Positions 23,486-34,869 of a stretch of 64,000 bases of DNA are shown here, piece after piece. Origin of the DNA: Argopecten irradians. Taxonomy: Eukaryota; Mollusca; Bivalvia; Pectinida; Pectinidae. Position numbers and translations under genes: made by a program. How positions within the stretch are numbered: position 1 is the first letter of the stretch; each line of letters begins with the position of its first letter. Where the stretch lies: the NCBI RefSeq assembly GCF_041381155.1, contig NC_091147.1, positions 26,877,849 to 26,941,848 of the forward strand. Reading direction: 5' to 3'. The notes under the pieces are model-generated. The model was not told the DNA's origin. It saw only the letters and a program-made list of their open reading frames with translations, and made no database searches.

Positions 23486-25450
23486 ACAAGTCTAAGATCG
23501 CAGGCCAAATGCATTGCTTTTCTCAAATTCACTACAATAGAAAAGGTTAGGAAGAACAGAGTAATTAAGGAAAAAAACGTTTTAGCAGATTTTATTGTTT
23601 GACCAACGTTTGGTAATTAGAAGAGAATACTGAATATTTCAACTTCTTTCATTTTATATTTTTCACTCACTAATCGAGAATCTAGATCTTATAACGGTAT
23701 ATGTAGGTCAAGTTTGATGTTACTACAGACACTTAACAATATGGAGCAGACCATAGTAATTTTCGCCACTTACATTTGTGTCCGTTCATTGGACATGAGC
23801 TATTGAACGCCAGAAACAGTAAACCTCTCTATAAACATATTTTGAGGTTCAACAGTTATAGCTTATAAAGAAATGGTGAGTTAATTAATAATTAATTAAC
23901 AAGTGCATACTATGTTTGAGTAATTATGTTTCTTTTCAAAGACGTTAATAGGCAAAATCAACGGTCTCTTATTTAGGATATTTTTATCCGAGACCTTTCT
24001 GTGCCAATGCTTATCTATCCAACATCTTTGTATTGCTACAAAATACGTGGCTCATAAAAAGTTAACTGTCGTAAAATCTAAACAGTTTTGTTAAGTGCTA
24101 TCTAAAATAGACATTAGACCTTGACATGATTTCGTAGGCGAGAATAATGGCATAGCACAAACAAGCATGAGATGTTACTTTTTAAATCATTTAATCTAAA
24201 GTGTTTTAGTCTGAAAAACATTTTCATTCGTCAAAGTTTCGATTGGTTACTTTCCACTTAAGCTGATAAACTTCGTTAATTACATAATGTAGATTTTAAT
24301 TATTATTTTCTTTGATCGTCTTAATTAACAATAATTTGTTTCGTTGTAGTTCTTTTCAGTTATACGTTTAACAATTACTGTAAACAGCATGATTACATTA
24401 TTATGAAGAAAACACATATACCTGACATATTAACTATCAAAAGGAACAAGCCTTATGATAATATTTCCGAGTATGCGTTAAATTACATTTAAGTGTGGTA
24501 TGAAAAAAGTTAACATACAAACCAAGTCCATGGAAGATAACGTGCATTAAACAAGGTGAAACAATCTTACTATTCACATTTATTCTCAATATTTAAAAAA
24601 AAAATCAGATTTTACCTTTTTTTGATAAATGAACCGAAGAATGTATCTCCTCGTATTAAGTTGCTTTTGCTAGATATACAGCGTTTTTTGTATAATACTT
24701 TTAAAGATAACCCATCGCCGACAGAGCATAAGCAATATTTATAAGTTTGGTCAAAAATACTGTTTAAAAGTGTATATATGTCTAATTAACACAAAAAGAC
24801 ACATACAATAATTTGTTGTCTCAGTAATCAGTACTTAGGGAATAGTGCCATCGATTTTTTTTCGAGATGCAATTAAATATTTTAGATACTATGAGTTTGA
24901 AGTAATATCTCAAATGATGGTTATGATGTATAGGAAGTAACTTTTGGTAACTGAAGACAAATACTAATAAATCTGTTCCTGATAAAATTTCAATTCGCCG
25001 GCAATGTAACACTTGTAGCGCACAGTTTCAAATAGACTTTGAAACTGAAATTATTAGATCTTTTATAAAAAAAAAATTCTGATGGTAAGCATTAAACGGT
25101 ACTGTATTACCATTTACTTGTAGGAGTATCATCGTGATTTCGGTTGATATTAATGATGTTGCAAAGATTAAATCCACGAGAAAAATAAGTCTGTAATAGT
25201 TAAATATCATCTACGCTTATCGCTAAGTCCGAAATGTTATGATGATATATTTTTTCTAGAATGAAGTCAAAATGGAGATGTATTTATTCACGGCATTAAA
25301 AAGCTATACGATTCACGACGGATAAAATGCCAAGTATGTACTGATTTTCATTATTTTAAAGTCAATATGCACCTTGTGTACTAAACATTGCTTTGTAACT
25401 CCAAACTCTTTCTAATAACATTTCTCTGCTAACGGTTTTATAGTTTCCAT
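23486..25450. other. AT-rich intergenic sequence, nothing recognised
   Basis: No supported gene or repeat. A short stem (ggtctc with gagacc around tatcc/ggata) near 23961-23995 is too weak to interpret. Confidence 0.5.
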
Positions 25451-25457
25451 TTTATGT

Positions 25458-25870
25458 ATGAATCCAATCTGATTGAAATACAGATCCTTATAACCACTCC
25501 GTTCAATAGAGGATCTGAGAATATCCCATTAAGGGTCATGTTTAGATGACCTTTATACCACGTGTAATTCAGATAAAATGCATTTTCTGCACGTTGCAAT
25601 ATCAATTGACAATGTCATTTCGCCCCAACATACATATACAATTAGCTTTGTTGTGATCTTTGGCCGAGATGACTATGTACACGGAAATTATTCTGACAGA
25701 TTTTCAAACTATTTCGTCCCCTGAAATTAACTGTCAAAATTTTGCCAGCAGCAATTTGATTGGCAATTTCAATAGGTCACCTGGACATGACCCCTAATGG
25801 GATTTTCTCAGATCATCTTATCTAACTTAGTAATAAGGATATGTATTTCAATCAGATTGGTATGAATCCT
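25458..25870. mobile_element. MITE with inverted termini of about 100 bp
   Basis: The left end (25458-25560: 'atgaatccaatctgattgaa' then 'gatctgagaatatcccatta') is the inverse of the right end (25773-25870: 'aatgggattttctcagatc' then 'caatcagattggtatgaatc'). The loop is about 210 bp and non-coding. The family was not recognised. Confidence 0.75.
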
Positions 25871-26449
25871 ACCCTATTTGTAATTTGCAGTTCCTTCTGA
25901 CATTGTCTCTGTAAATCTTTACTCCATTAATATACCTATTTGTTTTGCCACGTCTGACTATTGTCGGATTGTGCTTCAATATTGACCTCAATCGTACCTA
26001 ATCTACTTGTACGATTCCATGATCGCTTTATTGGATCCGTAATAAGTGGTTCTAATCAAATTGTACCATTAATATAATGCTGTAGTGGACTCGTCCCGTG
26101 ACATCCGGCAATTACAGCTAGGTAAGAGAGCGGTACTATCTTGTTCTCTTTTAATTTTACGGATTTCAAGTTTGACAGCCATTATTTGGTGTTGGTATAT
26201 TATAAAATATGGAATGCAACGATGCTGCATTGTACTCACGACAGCATCAGCATCTTATTTACTGTATAGTTTTTGTGTAACGAGTTACAGATTTGATATG
26301 CTGTCTTCATTTGCAATTTCTAAAATTCGGATTTTTTAAGAAAGACTATATATTTTGCAATTGATGAAATTTTGTTTAAGCATATTAGAATTATCAACAT
26401 AATACTGCGTAATGATTGGTTGGTTAATGTTTATCGTCCAGTCGTCCAT

Positions 26450-26760
26450 GTGAGAGCATTGTTTGTGGATGTCAGTATGCGTTATGCTTTGTGTCTCCTT
26501 TACATAGTGTAACTCTTGCCCGTCTTATAGTGCTATTTCACTGAGACATGCCGCCGAAGACACAAAACAACTCATCCAGATCTGTCACATTATACTGACA
26601 ACGGGTAAACTAGTCGACCAACTCATTTCATTCTGAGTGCTAAGCAGGAGATAATCTAGACTATGGTGTATTTAAGTCAGCGGACAGAACTCGGAGCCTT
26701 CCTCACTTTGGCGAGCGTTAAACCGAAGACCAAATGTGGTATCAAGGGAGACGTTAGGAA
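26450..26760 (-). repeat. Composite SINE copy, minus strand
   Basis: Reverse-complement matches to the 23-kb copy: 'atagtgctatttcactgaga', 'catgccgccgaagacac', 'gtcacattatactgacaacg' and 'gagtgctaagcaggaga'. It also retains the 'ggacagaactcggagcct' head region. Confidence 0.7.
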
Positions 26761-26934
26761 AAAGAAAGTAAGTTAGAAAGAAAATTAGAGCTTAAAGTTA
26801 GTCGTCTTTTACGATCATGCCATAAGTACTCAAAAATTCAAATCTGTTTGGGTGTAAGTGGATCAGTAGCATCTACCTGCTGTACACATAATAAACAATT
26901 TAATGTGACATATTATATTTTCTATTCGGCCTGT

Positions 26935-27010
26935 CACCTCTGACACAACCGTCTCTTGTTAAGCGTTCTGTCCTGTGATGAAAGATCTGGGTTCTATTTC
27001 CTGACCGATT
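26935..27010 (+). repeat. Head fragment of the composite SINE, plus strand
   Basis: 'gatgaaagatctgggttcta' and 'tttcctgaccga' match the B-box region of the family. The copy stops shortly after. Confidence 0.5.
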
Positions 27011-27119
27011 CTGTGTACGTTGGTTTTGTTTGATTTATTATAATACGCCATAGTAACAATCATAGTCATTTAAGAATGGTCTGTCATTTATGTAGTATTT
27101 TGCGTGTCTGAAATACGAA

Positions 27120-27400
27120 ATACCTGTTTTAGGAGACTGTGGCATATTCGTGTTTCGTCTTATTGTATGTTGGAATTATTTTCCTTTTTAAAGTGCTATA
27201 TTACTGAAGCATGCCGCTGAAAACAACATTCAACCCATCCAACCCGGTCACAGCATACTGACAACGAAAAAAACCAGTCGTCCCACTCCTTTCGTGATGA
27301 GCGCTAAGCAGGAGATAAACTATCGAGTTTATATACTATGTGTTGTCAAGTATCAGGGGACAGAACCCAGAGTCTACTTCACAGAATGAAGACGGTCTCT
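27120..27400 (-). repeat. Composite SINE copy, minus strand
   Basis: Contains 'ggagactgtggcatattcgt', 'aagtgctatattactgaagc', 'atgccgctgaaaacaac', 'ccggtcacagcatactgaca' and 'ccagtcgtcccactcc', the reverse complement of the 23-kb copy, ending in 'acagaacccagagtct'. Confidence 0.7.
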
Positions 27401-28605
27401 AAATATTGGCCTGTTCTATTTGCTGGGTTGGGAAAATAATGAAGGTATCGGAAGGTGATCAGAAGTATTGGGATTCAGCGGATTAATTCTTATCAAAATA
27501 TATGGGTCTCATGGCCAGACTAATATTTCAGTTTAATGCTAGTAAAATAGACCAAAAGTCTACTCCCAGAGATAGCAGGAGTATTGCCACAGTATAGTTT
27601 TAGGTCATATCCAGGTGAAATCACATGCTGTAAACTGTGTTATGTTCGTGTATGAAATGTTTGACGTCAGTTGCAACGTATGCAAAATAATCAAATTTGC
27701 GATGAAGGACTTTTGTACACAATCTGATGATTAGAAATATATTATCTTCTATAAATGTTTATTTCATATGATATTAAATGAAACTATTTTTTGATATTTT
27801 AAACAACTATTTCCTAAAACATGAATTCGCGTTATTTACACTCTATTACTCAAAAACGTGTATGTGAAAAGAAATTTGTTAACAGTAAATGTAGCACAAC
27901 ATATAGTATTTTATGTGTAGGAGTTCATTTTTTTTTAATTCAGATTTATCGGGCAATAAAAATGAATGAAGAAATAGAAAATCTTATGCTTTATACTTTT
28001 TAACACATAAGTACACCAGCCTACGTTTTAAAGAACTTCAACGCCAACAACAACCTGACTTTAGTTTCTGTCACGGGGATCACAATGGATTTCCTACTCG
28101 GCATAGTCAAACGAAATTGCTCTTGATTATATTGTATAAGTTGCCAATGCACAAAAAAATACCTCTACAAAGTCATTAGCTATCAGGCAGATTATGTGAA
28201 CAATACAATCAAAATCTGTGTTTAAATTATCTTGCGAAATCTCGCAGAAATAGAGTGCATGTAATTTACAGTAGAAATAGACACATCTTACCATACTATA
28301 TATGCTATGTTCAAGAGCTTTCCGTACAGTTGTATTGCTCATCTTGTTGATTCCGATAAGCAAAGTTTACAATTATCGAGTTACTTATAAGAAGGATGAA
28401 TGATAATGGCTAGGTTTTGTTACAATTAATACGGTGATGTGTGGAATAAACTTTGTTCTTATATTAGTGGATTCGTAGCAACCATATTTAACATCGAGTT
28501 TTGAAAGGTTTATTGTTGAAATGGACATTTCTTTTAATCCTTTTAAACTAATTTACACACCAGTAAAAAATCAATTAAACAATATATTACTTATTAATAT
28601 TTTTT
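27401..28605. other. AT-rich intergenic sequence, nothing recognised
   Basis: No supported gene, RNA gene or repeat. Confidence 0.45.
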
Positions 28606-28609
28606 TCAT

Positions 28610-28965
28610 TCTGTTCCCTGGCCAAGACACACCATAGTTTATTAAAGTGTTAGTTTCTGTTTCTGCTTAGCACAAAGTATTTAGGGAGTGGGTCGACTGC
28701 CTCGCCTGTTATCAGTATAATACGACCAGGTGGGATGTATTGATTGGTGCCTTCGGTGGCATGCTTCAGTGATAAAGCACTATAAAAAGGGCAGTTGTTC
28801 CACTATACAAGAAGACATAACACAAACATACCGAAGCCTCCTAAAACACGAACCTCGCACTTCACACATGCTACACACCGCATACATTGGAGGCCGTCTT
28901 TACATGGCCATGGCTGTTAATAGGACGTTAATAAATACATCAATCAAACGAACAAACAATGTTAT
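28610..28965 (+). mobile_element. Composite SINE copy, plus strand
   Basis: Collinear with 23.15-23.48 kb: 'ccaagacacaccatag', 'gggagtgggtcgactg', 'ggtggcatgcttcagtgata', 'agcactataaaaagggcag' and 'gttaataggacgttaata', ending in an A-rich 'aacgaacaaacaa' tail. The head is truncated. Its open frame (28730-28975) is not a gene. Confidence 0.75.
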
Positions 28966-29984
28966 GAAGATGTAACACAAACATCTGAGTATACGCGCTC
29001 CTCACATTTGTACGTTATCTCTCCATATCATGAAACAATGTGGCTTTTTTAAAGTGAAATCATTACACCGTTGAATCAACCAATCGGAATCGACGTTACA
29101 AACGCCAACGGGACCTTACTTTAGGGGCTTTAAATATCTAAATCGGTGTAATTACTTACTAAAAATCAAGAATTGATTATTTTCCAATAGGAATATGATT
29201 GATCAGATACAAATATCATCATGATGATAATTTCATTTTTTTTTCAAATCATTTATATCTCCTCTTGTAATCAACACTTTAAAGTTTTGTGTTCGGAATG
29301 GAAACAACGTTCCTTCCTGTAATCTTATTTCGCGCCAGAAAAACACAATTTCATACAAAACATGAAACGTTAAGACAAAATCGTATATAAATTAATTTCG
29401 CTAATTTCCATTCGACAAAATTGATTTTACTTGCGATTTACTGAATGTGATATGATATCTTAAATTAATATTATTTGACCTAGAAACATTCTTCTCTTTC
29501 TTCATTGATTCGATGCAAAACATATTTATTCTACTTCTTAATATTTTTCTTTTGAATAATTTCTTTTCTTATTTCGACATGCATGTGTAAAGATCAACAG
29601 CTCGAATTTTAATTTAGAAGATTTTGGTATTTATTGATATTTATCTGATATTTTTAATTTCAGTACCGTTGACATTTTGCTAGGTGTCATCCATTTTGGG
29701 TGATTGTTACATTATGTATGTACTAGATTAAGGTACATTGTAGTTTCATAGTAAACGCTTTTGTCAGATGCACTTTTTTCTTTTAAAGGAAAATACATTG
29801 TCGAGTCGTTGACCTTACCTATACAATATATATCCATTACACAGTCCATGTAACTCTTATGGACTCCTGTCTTAAACAAAATTAATGTTCGAGCCCAAAA
29901 AGGCAGAGGACAACGAATGGGTTTTTGTGGTAATTCAATCGGCACTCTATAGTCGGAGTGTAGGAGTAAACGTATATTTCTATT
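28966..29984. other. AT-rich intergenic sequence; possible tiny MITE
   Basis: A weak inverted pair ('cattacaccgttgaat' near 29060 and 'aatcggtgtaatt' near 29140) may be a small MITE. Otherwise nothing is recognised. Confidence 0.4.
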
Positions 29985-30165
29985 TGAAAACCGATTGGTC
30001 GTTATCGAGTTAAGCGGTGGCGGGGCGTCTCTATAAGTCTTGTATTGGTAGAAACGTTTCCGTAAATAGTCCCATGACGTAACAGAAAATTCGCACCTGT
30101 GCAGACTGATGTGACACCTAAATGTAATGGAAATGGATGAGTACGCACAACAGGTTATAACACAT
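29985..30165 (+). promoter_or_regulatory. Candidate promoter and leader exon of the EF-hand gene
   Basis: An inverted CCAAT box (ATTGG at about 29994-29998), a locally GC-rich stretch, a weak TATA-like CTATAAG (about 30032-30038) and a CRE half site (TGACGTAA, about 30075) are followed by a donor (ACAT then GTAAGA from 30166). The next plus-strand acceptor with a coding exon is at 31866. This arrangement would give a short 5' untranslated exon and an intron of about 1.7 kb. It is inference only. Confidence 0.3.
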
Positions 30166-30171
30166 GTAAGA

Positions 30172-31165
30172 AAGCATTCATCTCATGTTAGATGTCGATA
30201 GCCAATGTCATGAAACCACATCGATTCTTTTCCTGTAGTACTTCATTCGGCTCACCATGAAATGGTTTCTTACACCAAGTATATATCGCTTACGTATACT
30301 GTACATGAATTCCAGTCACCCTGGGTCAGATCGACCCTTTCAGGTGTCGGATAGCCCTGCCGACGGGGACAGAATCTCACCAAGAGTTGTGATGAACCGC
30401 CAGTCTGGTATAACACTGTAATATCAAAATAATTGCTACAAAGATAAGGTCGTGGCTTTTCGAACATGTACTTATCTCTTATATCTGTTTACATGTAGAC
30501 TTCAAAAAGTCCAGACTCCTGTAGCATTGTAATTATCTCATCTATATTTATACAGATATTTACAATATAAAAGGATAAAAAAGTACACACGCTAGGTTCG
30601 TTAATGATTTTTAACATGCAGATGTAGTTGAGATTCGTTATTAGTAAACATCGGATGCTGTTCTCGCAAAGAAGTGATAAAAAGTAATACATATAGGTAC
30701 AAAATATCATTACCAATATTTACCCTTTTTAATAACAACCAACTGAACTGAACTTTACTGGCAGTTATAGTTTTGAATAACGCATAATGGAGAATGTTTT
30801 TTAAATTTAGTTTGTTGTACATAACCTATATTATGTCACACTTTTTTACACAATTTACATTAAAACCAGCCATCGCAATGTCACATACAAACCAGAAAAA
30901 ACATACCTAAGATCATCTATTTTTTTATTTTTTTCTTCTGGGATTTGTTTGATAACCTGCTTTATATAATACAAGTCAAAACGGCTATTTAACGTGTACA
31001 AGTATGAGATATGGACGAAGTGGTCACAAATTAGACAATATGGGAATAGATAATATGATATGTAGCTTCGGTATATGTATTTGATTCCCTTAATATTTTA
31101 CACTATTGGTCGCTACAGGTGATTGGTATGACCGGGAGATACAAAATGTTTTACTTTCCATCCCT
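30172..31165. other. Intergenic or intronic sequence, nothing recognised
   Basis: AT-rich, no supported element. If the leader exon is real, this is the EF-hand gene's first intron. Confidence 0.4.
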
Positions 31166-31170
31166 GCTTA

Positions 31171-31334
31171 TTCCGTCCTTACATATTAAAGAGTTGCCTC
31201 CCTTGCGGATAGTTATCTATTGCAACGTCATTATTTTGTATGTAAAAAGCATGACGTTATGATCGGAAGAAGATGACGTCATAATCAATACATGCCCGCA
31301 AGGGCAGATAGCTCTGTAACATGCAAATACGGAA
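31171..31334. mobile_element. MITE, 'TTCCGTC..GCATATTA' family, copy 1
   Basis: Same family as 45011-45195. The left end 'ttccgtccttacatattaaa' and the 'gcctcccttgcgg' box are mirrored by 'cccgcaagggcagata' and 'atgcaaatacggaa' on the right. It carries TGACGTCA at 31274-31281. Non-coding. Confidence 0.8.
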
Positions 31335-31360
31335 AACAGAGCAATAAAGTCCAAATATCC

Positions 31361-31797
31361 GTATCTGTTTTATTTTGATCATGATTTAGTAGAATTTTGA
31401 AAAAAAAATTCTGTTGTAAATCATGCACAGACAGGACTAAATTGAATTGAAGATGAGCGATAATGATTCAAAATCAAATAAATATTGAAGATTGCTAGGT
31501 GGGTCCCATTTAGTTAACAAGCCGAAGTTAGCCGACATTGTAACGTCATTGCCGAAAACGTCATGTGACTACCGTAACGTCGCTCCAAACTCTTCCGAGA
31601 ACGGATCATGAACTTTCCGACTTCCCTTCAACAATAATCGTACCTTCTATGACGACTAGTTTAAAAATGAAGGCATGTTTACAAGTGTCAACTTTCAACA
31701 ACTGTTGTACCAAAGTTATTACAAAATAATTGCAAACATTCTTTGCTATAACTTAATTTCAACTACATCTACAAACACTGACAATATCGGGGTCGAT
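31361..31797 (+). repeat. 440-bp paired repeat, copy beside the EF-hand gene
   Basis: Collinear with 20163-20602. It ends about 70 bp before the acceptor of the first coding exon, so it probably lies in the upstream intron or the promoter region. Confidence 0.85.
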
Positions 31798-31876
31798 AGT
31801 TACGATGTAAGAAATGTAAAGACATGATACAGTCTTATTCAATAATATGTTTTTCGTTTTTAACAGACCCAGAACA

Positions 31877-34553
31877 ATGATGCAGACGTGGATTTATTGG
31901 ACAGTTGTGCTCACAATAGCCATCCTTCAACAGACTATGGCTACCACACTGGCCAACCTGTTCAACCAGGGTGTTCTGAAAGGATTGGAAAAGTTACGTA
32001 AACGTCAACAACAAGCTCCGGAACCAGCATCAGTCTTTCCCTCCGTAAATCAGGTGCTGCAATATTGCAATATTCAAGATAGGAAAAAAACATCTTCACA
32101 TTTGGCAAAAATGAAATTCAAATTAAAAAAAAAAAAACCGTTAAGCACTCTGCTGTAAACTGATATATTTTTACTTTCATTGGCTTAAGAGCCATTAATT
32201 TGTATTGTTTGTCTCTTCTTTGGTATGGATTTGAATCAATATAAACTTTTTAAAAAGATGCTCCACCGCTGACAATTGGTATTTTTCGCTATCAAAAACA
32301 GGGGTAAAGGATTAAGTATTTTTCTTCAGTTACAAAAGCTACTTACTTTTCACCATTACCACCATTGAAAAGTTTGAGCTTTTGATTTTACTTCAAATTA
32401 AAAATATAAAAAAATAATTAATTGCATCCCGAAAAAAATCCGTTGCACTATATCCTATATGGAATGAAGTACTGATTGTGCATGCACCAAAGGCAAAATA
32501 AATGATTTTATATTATTTTTTGTGTTAATTAGACATATATATATATACATGATTAAACACCAATTATTGTTCTAATGATGAATACCATTTACGCTCTGTC
32601 GACGGTGGAGCACCTTTAAATACAAATATCATAACTGCCAACTACAAACATAGATGGTTATAATATTCACATTCATTTAGATTGTTTGATTTTTTCAGAT
32701 TTGCTTCGGCCTCGACCAGCTAGAAGGTTAGTACATGTGTAAATAGACCTGAATCCTGTCCGTTGCGTAATGGATACCGTAAAACCAACAGAAAGTCAAT
32801 GTTTTTCCAACTACCATGCAATATATCCTAGATCTGTTAAAATTTTGACAACAAATTAGCCAATATTACCTTTGTATAAACAGAGAATGATGATATGCAA
32901 TAAACTTATTAATGTTTGATACAATTTCAGTTCGTGCATTTAGCGGGCTGTTGGAATCATAGTATTATTTTTTCGAGGATACATTAATTTTCAAATGATC
33001 TATTATCAATACGGAAGACTTAAAGTGCAATACTAGTTACATAAAATATAATTGTAATTCATACTTGCTGTGATTCATTGTGGTTTTTTTTAAAATGATC
33101 TTTCCCTCAGCCTACAAGGAGCAATTTTCCACTTTCATCGATCATAACAACGATGGCAAGGCTTCATTTGACGAAATCAAACACTACCTCCAGAAGTACA
33201 ACAACAAAGTCACAGACGACCAGGTCCAGAGCTTCCTCCTCAGACGAGACACTAACGGTAAGTATGTGTGTGTGTGTGATTTGTTGACGATATATTTCGG
33301 TGATGTATCGCTATAAAACGATCAATAGTCCAACTATTACAATGGGATATACACGAATTTACCGCAGCCTCCCTAAACACTCAGATATCCACTCACGCAA
33401 CACATACCATACGGGAGAGGGCGTCCTATAACTGTTTATTTGTTAAGCCTAATACATGTAAACGAGATCAAATTAAACCTCCAATGTCTTACTTTCGACA
33501 CACATGCTTCTCAAGCTAATGTAATTCGCATTCATTTGAGCACTGAACTGCATTCAGTTGGTAATTATGGGAGTATGAATACCAGCTGGACGACGGCAAT
33601 TTAATGAAGCACACCAGTATCATAACGTCATAATAAACAACTGGCAATCCATAGACTAATGAATACCAAATGCGCTTGATAAGGTTATATAGCGGGCTTG
33701 CAGTGTGAGTTTCTTCTAAATAACTACCTAATCGTATAAAAATTATCCATAGATGATGGCGAAGTTGACTTCATTCCCGACTACCTCACCGAGATGGCGA
33801 CGCCGAACTACAGTGCCACGACGGCCCGGGAATGGTTTGACCTCGAGGATGCTAACCAGGACGGGTACGTTACCAAGGAAGAACTCATCGCCATCGCCCG
33901 CAATATCGGTATGAGTCAGGAGAAAGCAGAAGAGACGGCTAACGGGTACTACATGGGAGCCGATACCAACGGCGACCGACAGCTGGATTGGAAAGGTAAC
34001 AGGGAAAATATGTGTCCGACATTGTTTCATAACAAGAGTTGCTAATGAAAAGATAGGGCTGCTAAGTAGGTATTTAGTGTGATAAAACGTTCTTGTTCCC
34101 CTGGATAACAACCTGGGCCCGGTTGTCCAAAGGATGATTAGCTTAATCATATAATTAGTAAATTTTTTAGTTCTCATTTGAATTTTGTTTTAATATCTGC
34201 ACTAAATCCGGCGAGTAAATTAGCAATGGAGTTGAAATTGTGTAAAATCCGTATCAGCAATTATTTCAACTTCATTTGAAATTTGTCTTTAAACTGTGAT
34301 CGACAAGGCTTAGAGTGTAAGAGGAAATGAGGTAGCAACATGGAGGCTGTTTTAGGTTATAGCTATCCTCCGGCGACCAACAATATTACTTCGATAAAAG
34401 CATAATTTGTTTTACAAACAGATTTACAAACCTCCATTGCCAAAAACATAGTACCTTTTTAAAAATGATTTTTAGTAAGCGCGTTCTTTATTAACGTGTT
34501 TTAATGTACCTTCTTTATATTTTCCAGAGTATTCGTCACTCTTTGCTGAGTAA
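31877..34553 (+). CDS. Secreted four-EF-hand calcium-binding protein (spliced, 203 residues)
   Basis: Coding exons: 31877-32044, 32699-32726, 33111-33257, 33753-33995 and 34528-34553 (612 nt in frame, stop TAA). Introns are GT-AG with matching phases; exons 3 and 4 are clearly GC-richer than their surroundings. The ATG follows an acceptor (ttaacag ends at 31866), so a non-coding leader exon lies upstream; a second ATG follows at once. Residues 1-22 look like a signal peptide (hydrophobic WTVVLTIAIL, cleavage perhaps after TMA). A basic linker covers 38-44. EF-hand loops are 76-87 (canonical), 112-123 (position 12 is Pro), 147-158 (canonical) and 185-196 (position 6 is Arg, not Gly). Two sites should bind calcium well; the other two look weakened. 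Secretion suggests an extracellular role, for example in calcium handling or biomineral matrix, but that is inference. The first donor is ambiguous: GTAAAT at 32045 or in-frame GTGCTG at 32054, which would add three residues. Confidence 0.85.
32251..32620. mobile_element. MITE, 'AAGATGCTCCACCG' family, in an EF-hand gene intron
   Basis: Ends are inverted: 'aaagatgctccaccgctgac' on the left and 'gtcgacggtggagcacctt' on the right. It aligns with 55473-55863 almost throughout and more loosely with 49768-50118. It sits between coding exons 1 and 2 and is non-coding. Confidence 0.85.
33355..33445 (+). repeat. Tail fragment of the composite SINE in an intron
   Basis: 'accgcagcctccctaaacac' followed by 'acgcaacacataccatac' and 'gagggcgtcc' matches the 3' part of the 23-kb copy. 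It lies between coding exons 3 and 4 of the EF-hand gene. Confidence 0.6.
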
Positions 34554-34842
34554 GCGTGACGTCATAGACGATTCCACACTTCTGTGGACTTTTTAATGCA
34601 TCGTTGTTTATGATCTAACTTATCAGTCATAAATGTTGTGTTATTGTCGTGCATAGTCAGACCACTTTGTCATTTTGTTTGACGTCATATGAGAAGGGAA
34701 CTCTGGGATAGTGCCACGTGATGGGAATGCGGATGTCACTACTATGTAATTAATCGACTGGGCGTTTTCTGTACATAGTATGCCTTATTCACTGTTAACT
34801 TTGTCTATTATACAGTATGTTGAAATTTAAATTTCGAAATCA

Positions 34843-34848
34843 AATAAA
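34843..34848 (+). promoter_or_regulatory. Poly(A) signal of the EF-hand gene
   Basis: AATAAA 290 bases after the stop codon, the first canonical signal downstream on this strand, giving a 3' untranslated region of about 310 bases. Confidence 0.65.
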
Positions 34849-34869
34849 ACTTATACATTCTATCCAATT

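Noticed and set aside
26085-26339. 84-codon frame with hydrophobic stretches
   Set aside because: Starts at GTG, and the hydrophobic stretch is expected from T-rich codons; no exon signals.
28730-28975. 81-codon plus-strand open frame
   Set aside because: Entirely inside a composite SINE copy that is also present elsewhere without the frame.
33743-34177. 144-codon minus-strand open frame
   Set aside because: Shadow of EF-hand exon 4 on the opposite strand; the plus-strand exon has EF-hand motifs and splice sites.
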